From Sindora glabra (Eukaryota; Streptophyta; Magnoliopsida; Fabales; Fabaceae): a stretch of 64,000 nt of DNA. Positions 23,630 through 34,054 of the stretch are shown one piece after another. Where the stretch lies: positions 17,433,868 through 17,497,867 of the forward strand of contig CM035225.1 of the NCBI GenBank assembly GCA_020226215.1, read 5' to 3'. A program made the position numbers and the translations under genes. The notes under the pieces were generated by a model, which was not told the origin of the DNA, did not search any database, and saw only the letters and a program-made list of their open reading frames with translations. Positions within the stretch are counted from its first letter, which is position 1, and each line of letters opens with the position of its first letter.

Positions 23630-24620
23630 TTTACCCATAATGCACCTTGATTAGAAGAAAACCTCCATGCCTAATTACCCAAATAAGCTAAATTTTGACT
23701 CTCAAAGTCTCTAAAACCCATACCTCCAAATAGTTTGCTTGTACACAAATCATTCCGTTTAATCTAATGTATGCTTCTTTTTCCTTTGTGTTTAGCCCAC
23801 CAAAATGTAGCCATTAGTGAACCAAGTTGATTGTAAAAACTCCTTGGAAATTTAATAATAACCATGGCATAAGATTGTATAGCTTGAATAACAAACTCTA
23901 ACAACAATTTTTTGCCAACTTGATTCAATAAATTTTCTTCCCACCCTTCTAATTTTTGCATAACACACTATGATATTTGGCTTGTTCCCATTATCCAAGC
24001 AACCCTAATGTTTGCTAGGAGTCTTCCATTCTAGAAAGTCAAGAATTTTGCTAATCTCCTACCTTTCTTTGAAAATTAGTGTTTTTGCTAAAAATAAATC
24101 CTATTGACACATTGCCTTGAAGCCACAACATAAGCATTAAAGAGCTTTAATCTCTTATATGCTTCTTGGCTAATAGCATTCGAGAAGAAAAATGTATCAT
24201 CCATAAAAAGGAGATGTGTTAAAGTAGAGCAGTGTCTAGATAAAAAATGGTCCCTTAACTGACCTTTCTTAATTACACTACCTTTTGAATTAATAAATAA
24301 AAAGTTTCAACAATAATGATAATAAATAGATAAGTTAACAAAGGTTCCCTTACCCTAATCCTCTTTGAGGATAAAATTTATTTCTAATAGCACCATTCAT
24401 TGTAATTCTTTGCAATGTACTTTGCACACAAGCTATAATCAATATCACCTAATGAAAATGAAAACCAAAAGCCAATAGCACATTTTTCAAATAATTCCAT
24501 TCTTCTTTATCATATGTTTTATTCATATCAAGTTTCAAAGCAAGATATGTTATCATTATTGGTTAACTTCTTTTTCAAAAAATCAAATGCTTCTTAGGCC
24601 ATGATAATACTATCTTAAAC
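23630..24620 (-). pseudogene. L1-type LINE reverse transcriptase relic
   Basis: Read on the minus strand, plant LINE reverse-transcriptase motifs appear in the correct order. They are SIIMAxEAFDFLKKK near 24590 and LALKLDMNKTYD (motif A, catalytic Asp region) near 24520. RxREPLLTYLFIIIVE follows near 24330, THLLFMDDTFFFSN (the xxDD active site) near 24210, GWEENLLNQVGKKLLLEFVI near 23930, and GGMGFRDFESQNLAYLG near 23690. Reading frames change several times and stops interrupt it, so it is dead. No endonuclease domain, poly-A tail or target duplication was found; only the reverse-transcriptase core remains. The longest intact stretch is 23764-23961. Confidence 0.8.
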
Positions 24621-24959
24621 TTTATTACCCTTTAAAAATGCACTTTTGATAATGAGAGTTTAAATTTAAGTAAATTATATTGTGATAGCACATCCTAAAC
24701 TTTCTTTCAAAGGGGTTCTAGTGCTAAAGAGATACCAGTTTTATGAATTATTATTATATATTCTTAAAATATCCTTTTTTAATTATTTTCCATTTTTATC
24801 CTTTTCATGCAAGATTTTCTATTGTTTCCCATACAATTTTAATGCCTTGTGTATCTATTTTGGATCTTAATCCTTGTTCAATGTTTACGGTTAATTAATT
24901 TTCTCTATTTTTCAATCGTCATTGCATTTGTTGATTGCTTTTTTTCCAACTATATTCTT

Positions 24960-27610
24960 ATTAGATAATTATGGTTTTTTGTCAATGGAACAGTATCTAT
25001 TACTTGTATGTAAGTAAGGGTAAAATTGTGGTATTGAAGATTAACACTAGTACAAATTATAATGATTTAGTTTGGATGTTATATATGAATTTTAAGCAAC
25101 TAGTTGCTAGTAATTTTTTCTTATCCTATTCTCTTCCCATTCATCTTGTTTGTTTGCTAAAGAATAAGTCAGAACTGAAAAATATGATTGACTTGATTCA
25201 CATTTTGGATTTGAAATATGTGAATTTGAGTGTTAATATTAGTTTAAGTTCTGTATCATGTTCGCTCTGTGATTGTGTTATTGTTTCAGAGAGATAGGTT
25301 ACTATTTCAAATATAATGAAATGTGATAAAGCTTTAGTTGTAAGTTTATGTTCTTTAAATAGCAAGAGAGTTTTATTATTCGATTCATGATCAAGTATAG
25401 TCAACCATGTTAGTCAAAGGTTTTGTGGTAGTGTTGTTGAGTTTAGGAATGCATTATACAAGTATTCAATTAAGAAAGGCTTTTTATTTGATTATGTTAA
25501 GAATACAAAAATAAAGGTGGCAACTATACGCTCAAAGAAGCATGAGGAAGGCTACGAGTGGGCTATGACTACTTCATTATGCAAGGTGAATAGTTTTTTC
25601 TATATTAAAAAGTTAATGAATCATCACAGTTGTGGTCTCGTCTTGAATAGTTCAACTTTAAAGAGGATTGAATCCAATTTGATTTCTAAATTAGTCATTA
25701 ATTTAGTTAAGGGATCCCTATCTTTGACAGCCAATAAAGTTATAAATCATTTTCAAAATAATTATGGATTGACAATTCCCTGTTATAAGGCATGGTGTGC
25801 AATGGAGAAAGGAAAAGGTATGGTATTTAGTAATTTTGATGACTTCTTCAAACAAATCAATTAACATGTATCTATTATGAATGAAGTAAATCTTGGAAGC
25901 TGCATTGCGATGGATATGGATGACAGTAATAAGAGATTCAAAAGGATGTTTGCTGCATTTCGTGCTTGTATTGAAGGATTCATATTTTGTAGACCTCTTT
26001 TATTTATTAATGGGACTTCTTTTAAGTCTAGGTTTAAGAGAGTCATCCTATCAACTATCAAAAAAGATCACAATCAAGGTGAATTTTTTTTTATTTTTAA
26101 GTTTATTATGTATAATTTTCCATTAAGAATGATTTTCTTTGCCTGTTTTATTAGTGTTCCTATTTAGAGGGAAAATAGTAATATAGTATTCCTTGTTACT
26201 ATTTGGTTTGAAAACAATAACATAAAAGGCCTTGTGTTTTTCCCTTTTTTGTTAGTATTTTTATTTAAAATGTCCCCTTATTTAGATGTTTTATTTTAAG
26301 CTTTATCGATGTTACTATTTGAATATCAAATAATAACATGGAATCATTAGTGTTATTTTCTAATAATTTTGTTTTTAATAAAAATTGATTTGGCTATTTA
26401 TTCTTAGTTTTTGTCAGTTGGATTAATAATTAGATGTACACATATAGTTGCTAGATTGATGTTTTTCTTAAGAGATGAAATAGTAACATGGAACTAATGT
26501 TGTTATTTTTCAAGATTTTTGCTATTAATAAGAATTGATTTATCTATTTATTATATTTTTTATTGATGTTATAAATTCCCTCCAAATAGTAAAATTGCTT
26601 ATGCTGTGAATCATGTTTCTATTTTAATGGCTTATATTTTTGTTTATTGTGATTATTTTATTTTAGATTTATTTCCTCTAACTTTTATTGTGGTTGATTC
26701 TAAAAATCAACAAAAAATAGTTTTGGTTCCTTTCATAGTTATCCATAGTACTTAATGTAGATTGATGAGTGACTTCTATTTCTAATCATAATTTGGGATT
26801 GCTTGAAAGATAGATTCAACAGTGTTGTATTTTCAAATTCCTTCAAGAAACACATACTTCATTTATTTGTAATGTGTGCATATTCCCCAACAGTAGATGC
26901 ATTCAGCAAGAACTTAAAAGTTTTCAAACATGAAAAAGGTCATATTATTCAAAATTTTCTTACAAGGCTTACACTTAAATGTTAATCAAATGCTTTTAGT
27001 TGTAATTGTCATTATAGTGAGATGACATCAAACATAATTGAATCTTATAATTCTTAAATTCATGATGTCAAGTAGTTACTAATCACAAATATAGCTGATA
27101 AGATTCATTCAAAACTAATAGAGTAGTTTGCTAAACGAAAGTATGAATCATTAGGTTAGAATGGGGTTATTTGTGCCATATGGTTGACAAGATTAGATTT
27201 ACACTTAAGAAAGTGCAGAGGTTAGGTAGTTAGGAAGTCATTAGAAATTATTTTCGAAGTGTTAGCAAATTCAACTGTATATGTCAATATTTCTCAGCGC
27301 AATTACACTTATCACTAGTGACAATTGGATGGTTTTCCTCATTTTCATGTGATTGCCACTATCAAAAGATGGGGGATTTTTGTGAATAAGGTTATTGAGA
27401 ATTATTTCCATATGAGCATGTATAAGAAGATTTATGAACAAATCATATACCTTGTTTCTACAATACTGAGGCAGGAGGTTGATGTACAAGAAGAAGTAAC
27501 TATTTTACCTCTGATTTCAAAAAAACAAGTAGGCAAACCTAAAAAAATGAGGATTAGGTTAGGGGAGAGTGTGTTAAGAAAATTAGGTACTGAAAATATG
27601 GCAAACTAAA
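24960..27610 (+). pseudogene. Mutator-like (MULE) transposase pseudogene
   Basis: Pieces follow the usual MULE order. 24971-25297 resembles the N-terminal domain (GKIVVLKIN...YNDLVWMLY). 25440-25861 is the Mu DNA-binding-like region (FRNALYKYSIKKGFLFDYVK, then NHHSCGLV and NKVINHFQNNYGLTI). 25877-26078 starts the DDE domain (ACIEGFIFCRPLLFINGTSF). 26667-27100 continues it (DLFPLTFIVVDSKNQ, later EMTSNIIESYNS). 27250-27460 matches the C-terminal SWIM-type zone (QLDGFPHFHVIATIK), ending with GKPKKMRIRLGE. The usual first catalytic Asp (DGT) is Asn here (NGT), and the SWIM cysteines expected near PCSH are gone. A stop at 25862 and later stops and frameshifts confirm inactivity. In living relatives this enzyme cuts and moves the element in the nucleus. 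Confidence 0.8.
26079..26666 (+). other. Putative GT-AG intron of the MULE transposase, made of hairpin repeats
   Basis: The exon edge CAATCAAG is followed by GTGAAT, and the acceptor TTTATTTTAG precedes ATTTATTTCC. Removing these 588 bases joins ...DHNQ to DLFPLTF in frame, matching the family pattern GNNQIFPLAF. The intron holds several GTTACTATTT...AAATAATAAC-type inverted repeats in the left orientation. Confidence 0.55.
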
Positions 27611-27689
27611 ACATCACAGTAAGAAAAGTTGTAAGGAATCAACTTAAATGCAATTTTTTGTGGCACAATTGTATTCTTTATGATTTTTT

Positions 27690-30600
27690 TACTTTTTAAA
27701 AAGAAACAATAATGTCATTCAAATATAGTAACATAAGTGATTAATAGTTGACATGTTTCTATTTGGTTAATCTTAGTAGTAACATCAATGAAAAACTCAA
27801 AATAAATAGATAAATCAATTCTCAATAATAACAAAATTACTAAAAAATAATATATTGTTATTTGATCTTTAGACAATAACATCAACCAAAAACAACAAAA
27901 TTGCTAAAAAAATATGGAGTTTGTGTTATTGTTTAGGATTAAAATAGTAACACGATGTAAAAAAATACAATACATTGAACAAATAGAGACTACTTCTTAA
28001 TAGACTTTAAAAGTATTATTTCATTATAGAAGGTGACATGAAGTGATACATATGCATTCAAATAACCTAAGAAAGACAACGAGTGTACGTGTTACTATTT
28101 TGCATTTAACAGTAACATCAAGGCATGACAATAAGATGTTGTTATTTTACATATAGTAGTAACATGTAGATTCTTGGGAGCATAACATTACATGTTACAT
28201 TTTTATTTAATTTTTAAGATATCAAACTAAAAAATATACAATTACTTGCATGTTACTATTTTAATTTCAAATAGTAACATCAAGGTAAAAGTTATAAACA
28301 AAAAAGTAAATGAATTTTGATTATTAAAAGAAAATTAGAAAGAAGAATATGCTAAATTTTTATTAACATTTACAATTGAATTTAACATATTATATATAAT
28401 TGAATGTTACATACAAAAATTTAACCTATAAGAAAATAGGAAAATACATAAGAATCATCTTCAACTAGAAGGATTGAAATCTTTGAGAAAGTTATTCACT
28501 AATTTTACCCTATATTTCCTCATAAATTCCAATAGAAAGTGTTCTTTGAATTCTTTATTCTTGTAGATATTTTCTATTTGTTTACATACAAAAATGCCAC
28601 AATCTTACCTAAATTTGTAAATTTATGGAATGAGTTAATTTGGTACCCCTTAATTATAGTTCTTGTGAATTAATAATATGATTTATACTACTATTATGGT
28701 GACCTTTCATATGATATGAGACCAAAAGATAGCTCTCCAATTATTGGTTCTGCTCCCATATCCATCTTGTTTTTGTGAATGATTTCATTCTTCTTTTTCT
28801 CATTGTTCAATTACTAAGTTAGGTAAGATTTCAAATTAAAAAAATAATATGTTACTGTTTAGTCTGGAAATAGTAACATTAAAGAAAAATTAAAAATAAA
28901 TTAACAAATCAAGTATCATTAACAACAAAATCGATAAAAAATAACATGTTATTATTTTCAAAATAAGAAGTAAAATGTTATTTTTTTGTCTGACATATTA
29001 CTATTTGACTTGCAAACAATAATATAACTAAAAAATAAAATAAATAGATAAATCAAGTATGATTAACAATGAAACTCATTAACCAAAAATAACATATCAA
29101 TTAATGTAACTCCAAAATAGTTGGTATTTGATCATATTACAAGCATTACTCACCATCATTTTGGCATTCAGAGGGTATGGATCTACAATTTGCCCTTTTT
29201 TTAGCCTCATTGAGTTATAATAAGTCCACTTGTACTATGCATTGTTGAGCACAAGCAATGTGTAATGGTTGGTGTTTGTGAGTTCTTGACGCTTAATGAA
29301 TTTATTGGGAATACAACAATTTCTACAATTATTACTTGCTCCACTTTTTAATCAAACTTGAGCTTCCTCATTTTCTTGTACAATCAAAGTAGTTTTTCCA
29401 TATAAGGCTGTTAATATAAGAATGTCAATATATTTTAAACATAAGTCAATATCAAATTATTTTCCATATGTCAAATTAATTTCCTTATAGAATCAAAGTA
29501 GGTTCACCACATAAGACTATCAATATATTTTAAACATGAGTCAATATCAAATTATTTTTTATATGTCACATGTAGGAATGGATTTGAGATTTTACCCAGC
29601 ACATGTTATCGAATATAAATATCTTGTTACTGCTAAATGTGCAGCCATGCTAAGCATCAATGCATGAGAATCTATGATCTAAAATTGAAGAATTGGTTTT
29701 TATCAAATAAATTGATTAAGAATAAATCAAACTCCAAAAAAGAGTAAAAAATATAAAAACATCAATAAAATGATGATAAATAATGGAACGAGAAATTGCA
29801 TGTTACTGTTTACTATTTGAACTCCAAACAATAACATCATGATTTAGAGTTTGAAAATGTTCAGTACTGCTATATTACTATTTTGACTCTAAATAGTAAT
29901 ATGATTATAAAAGGAATGACACAAAACATTAATATTATAAAATTTCAAAAAAGCATACATTTGATGTTATTGACTTTTCTGTAAGTACATCCAGCAACTC
30001 CTCAAATGTTATGCACAAGTCCTATTAAGAAGATGTTCAAACAAAAGACTTACGAATGATAATATGGTATAGAAATTTGTTAAGGTACTAGTAATCAGTA
30101 ACAAAATAGCACATGACTTATAATACTTCTCTTATTTTTTGTACTTGGACTAGTTTTTGCTTAGCATCTTTGTAGAGGTAATTTGTGGCTGGCCATTTTA
30201 AACTTATTATTGACTTTTAGGTCTATTTCTTCTTGATTGGTTTTGCAACTATTTCCTTTAAGATGATTACAAGAAATTCCTTGCCCTTGTCAGTCTTCTT
30301 TTCAATAGTTATTGGTTATTATGTGCGTTGTTATTTTTTATGCTTTTTGTGTGGTTTAAAGTAAGTGTATTAGGTGTATTATTTTATTTTTCTTATTATT
30401 GCTTTAATTTATCTGATTATCAACTTTTGAATATGCTTAATCTAATGTTATTGTTCTTTTTATGTTATCTTTATTTTTTCTTATACAACCAAATGCACAG
30501 TCATTTCTATAAGCTATGTTTTCAGTTAGTTATTTTAATTTTCAAGACTGGCATTTTCCTTTTACAATGTGTTAATGATCATGTTGAGATTGTTTATTTA

Positions 30601-31930
30601 CGTTGTTATGTTAGAAAGTTGCATGTGGAGCTGTGTGTTTTCTTTTATAAGGTTTGTATTTGTTTGTTTATTTTATCATAATTGCTTCTCTAACCTTTGC
30701 AGTTTCTCTATCAAAAACTTTAATTTGTTGATTATTTGGTTTATTCTATCATTTGCACTGAAAAGCTTATCCCTCAACTATTGTACATCATTATTTTATT
30801 ATTCTTGTTGGAATATTGTTATTTTTGTGAATTATTCTAGTGTTATTTTTTCTAAGGTTTCATAATGTATTGTGCCATTATTATGTCATCATTAGTTTTA
30901 GAGTCCTTCGATTAGGAAGGTATGACTATGTTTTTGTTTGTTTTTGGTATTTTAGGTGTTATTCTTCATATGTTGTTTGTGTGTAAAGGTGCTAAAAAAG
31001 ATTTGTTTCTTAGTTTATTGGTGTCATCTCTTTATTAATCACCTAAAACATAAAAGTGGTTATTCATTAGTATTATTAGTTGACATGTTTCTATTTTAGT
31101 GAGAAAAAGTAATATAAAGCAAAGAATTAACTGATAACATAACAGTAACATGGGTAAAGGAAATGACGTTATCCAAAGGTTACCTAAAGTTGGCTAGCAA
31201 GTTTCCCCTTTAATTGATGTATAAGAAGCCTCAAGTCTTAGTTGAGGCATCTTGGTATTTTTTAATTTTAAAGTCCTTTCAGCATGTTTGTTATCTTACA
31301 TAGCCAATATTGTCGATGATATGATGTACATGTTATCATATCCATTTTCAATGAAACTTACATTTAAAATTAAAGTAAAAAAGAGGGGGTTCTTTCATGT
31401 TATTAATAACAAAACTACTAAAAAATAATATATTACTATTTATAGGCCAAATAATAACATGTAACTAAATAGTTACATTAATAAAAACTTAAAATAAATA
31501 GATAAATTAAGTTTTATTAATAATAAAATTATCAAAGAATAATATGTTATTGTTTGCAGATCAAACAATAATATGTTGTTGTTTAATATTCAAATAGTAA
31601 TATCAACTAAAAATTTAAAATAAATAAATAAATTAAGTTTTATTAACAATCAAACTGTTAAAGAATAATATATTAATATTTGATTTCCAAACAATAACAT
31701 TAACTAAAAATCTAAAATAATCATATAAATATATTTTCATTAATAACAAAACTATAAAAGAATAATACGTTAATTGTTATAAATCAAATAGTAATATATT
31801 ATTGTTTGGTCTCTAATCAATAATATGAACCAAAAACTTAAAATTAATGGATAAATTAAGTCACATTAACAATCAAATTGCCATAAAACATCTGGTTACT
31901 ATTCATAGACCAAATAGTAACATTTAGTAT
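27690..31930. repeat. Hairpin-repeat field, right orientation, with tandem array at 31430-31920
   Basis: Many copies of an inverted repeat, consensus about ATGTTACTATTT-(6 to 12)-AAATAGTAACAT, occur for example near 27860, 28100, 28250, 28850, 28940, 29010, 29810, 29880, 31435, 31790 and 31890. They are followed by a conserved tail, AAAACTTAAAATAAATAGAT then AAATTAAGTTTTATTAACAA. At 31430-31920 units follow each other directly, with anchors AAAATAAATA at 31491, 31617, 31714 and about 31840, i.e. spacings of 126, 97 and 126. The longer unit holds an extra hairpin arm. Orientation is opposite to the copies at 1397-1960 and 26180-26600. No coding sequence was recognised between copies. Confidence 0.7.
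30000..31060 (+). other. T-rich non-coding stretch inside the hairpin field
   Basis: Open frames at 30328-30865 are hydrophobic and Phe/Leu/Tyr-rich simply because of T-rich composition; no domain is visible. I see no gene here. Confidence 0.5.
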
Positions 31931-32295
31931 TTAATTTCTACATAGTAATTCCTATGCTTCTTAAGAGCCCATGGTATAATGTGTTTGAGTTTTTTCAAGC
32001 CTGCTGCTTATTCCTAATTTTTATGGGTCAACGACCTTTTTAGGGATACCAGAAAGAACCACATTGATCTCGCAAGTCACCACCTATTACAGGTTTGAAC
32101 TGCCATTCTTGTGTTTGCTGTTCCTTGAAGCCATCAATGGGTATTCTTCCTTTCTTTTTGCTTTTGAGGTTGAAGACAACAAGTGCATTCAATATTATTT
32201 CTTAATCATAAGCTATTATTTAACCGGAAATGCTTTACTTGTAAAATAATGGACTAAACATATTTTAATATATAATTGAATTAATATTAATTCAG
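31931..32295. other. Unassigned spacer before the copia LTR
   Basis: A less AT-rich patch at 32040-32180 has a short open frame (32064-32249) that I do not recognise. No element end could be placed here with certainty. Confidence 0.4.
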
Positions 32296-32680
32296 TGTCA
32301 TTAATATAATAATAATGCCTAGACTTTGTGTTATATTAAAACTTTAAAGTGTGTGCATATACCCTATTCTAGATTAATTGTGATGGGCCAATTAATCCTA
32401 GTTGGGTTAGGGTTAGGATCCCTATCCACCTCCTTATAAGGTGAGCTGCAGTCTCCCATCAAATTGCAGTTTGTAATTTCAAATATTCTCTCTGAGACTC
32501 ACCTGAGGAAGAGTGGGCAGTGATCCAACCAATTCTACAATCAGATATTATGGATGCAGCAGGAGGGTCAGGTAATTCGAAAACTCTTTATTTTATTTGT
32601 GCAATTATTGTACTCCTCTTTATGGATTTATGGTTGTATGAATATTAAATTATTTTATGAATCCTAAAAATTTTCTTACA
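32296..32680 (+). mobile_element. 5' LTR of a Ty1/copia retrotransposon
   Basis: The right edge is firm: CTTACA at 32680, two bases before the primer-binding site. It has a TATA-like CTTATAAGG near 32432 and a transcribed part with CTCTCTGAGACTCACC. The left edge is a guess (TGTCATTAATA) because the 3' LTR is not in the window for comparison. An ATG and a splice donor lie near its right end. Confidence 0.5.
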
Positions 32681-32682
32681 AT

Positions 32683-32695
32683 TGGTATCAAAGCC
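32683..32695 (+). other. Primer-binding site of the copia element
   Basis: TGGTATCAAAGCC is one mismatch from TGGTATCAGAGCC, the site complementary to the 3' end of initiator tRNA-Met that most plant copia elements use. Its position two bases after the LTR end is as expected. Confidence 0.8.
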
Positions 32696-33259
32696 AAAAA
32701 TCCATATTGATGAGTCGAATTGTACAAATTATATTTTGATATTTTATTATATCTAATATGAATTCCTTATATGCTTCGGCCATAATACATCAAAATAAAA
32801 TTATGACAATATTACTTTAGATTTATTGTTTCTTATTTATTTTAATTAGTATGTTGTTGAATTAAGAAATCCTAATTTGTCAATTTTATATGAAATTGTA
32901 CGGAAAGCATACGCATTTTCATTTAGCATACTGTTCGGAATTTTCAATTACGTTTTTACAGTGTTTGAAATTCCTAAATCTCGTGCCATGTATATGCATG
33001 CTAGACATCTATGAAATTGTTTTCTTGAATCTTGTTTTGGTTTAGCGTGATGTTTGATTTTATATATATATATATATAAGGCCACCCTTGAATTTCGTTT
33101 ATCGTGCTACCCTTCTGTTATATATATATATATAAGAATTTTTTAGTTCTTGTACGGCGTGCAAATTAATTTCTTAGGGCGAATATATGCTGAATCATAT
33201 ATATGTATAGTCTGACTTGGCTTTCTTCTTGCACGGGTCAGTTTAATTGCAATTTCATG

Positions 33260-33262
<3 letters not shown>

Positions 33263-33332
<70 letters not shown>
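33263..33332. repeat. (TA)n microsatellite
   Basis: About 35 perfect TA units lie inside the copia leader. A second run of about 23 units is at 33425-33470, and shorter runs are near 33062 and 33121. The reading frame at 33143-33352 that spans the first run is an artefact of the repeat. Confidence 0.95.
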
Positions 33333-33337
<5 letters not shown>

Positions 33338-33417
33338 AATTAAAGATTTCATGAATTTTCGTCAGGCATTATTACGATTCCAATGCCTTTCAATCTACTC
33401 TCCGAGCTTGTTTTTTG

Positions 33418-33475
<58 letters not shown>

Positions 33476-34054
33476 TAAAATATTTTATTATTTTTTTGTA
33501 TTAAATTAATTAAATTTTAGCTTGAAATTTTTATTGTATAATCTTTGTATAATTATCTACTGTATAATTTTTCTTAATTTATACAAAGATTATAATTGCT
33601 CATATTTTGCCTTTGAATTTTATGTAATTATACTCACCTATCGTGGGTTAATTGCATGAAATTTTTATACTGTTTTATGTAATATTGTTGATTAAATTAC
33701 TATTATGATAATTTAATTTTAGAATAATTAAAATTAGGAGAGTACTATATTAATGAAAATTATACCCTATCGGTATAATTCTATTAATATAGTTTGTAGG
33801 TGATAATATGAGTGTTAGGATTATATGTTAATTTTCTAAAAAAATTAAATACCCTATCGGTGTTAGGTTTTAGGATTTTAGCATATAGTTCTTGTATTAT
33901 GTTATAATACTTATACCCCATCGGTATTAAGTATTATAGCATTATACTGTAAATAGTTGCATATTTTTAAGAAAAATTTAAGCATGAATATTGTTCAAAC
34001 ATGCTATGTTGTTAATTTATGATTAATTTCATAAATTTTAATAATTTTCCTCAG

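Larger units (their letters stand above)
32572..34054 (+). other. Putative leader intron of the copia element
   Basis: An ATG at 32550-32552 opens MDAAGGS, followed by a donor (TCAG|GTAATT) with the break after 32571. A T-rich acceptor TTTTCCTCAG ends at 34054. Joining the two gives MDAAGGSASVPMQLTSVKTL, in frame with gag. The 1483-base intron includes the last 109 bases of the LTR, the primer-binding site and two long TA runs. This is an inference from frame and splice signals only. Confidence 0.5.

Noticed and set aside
30328..30865. Two overlapping hydrophobic frames that look like membrane proteins
   Set aside because: T-rich sequence gives Phe/Leu/Tyr/Cys-rich translations in any frame; no conserved motif and no homologue that I recognise.
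33143..33352. Frame with a long Ile-Tyr repeat
   Set aside because: Direct translation of the TA microsatellite.
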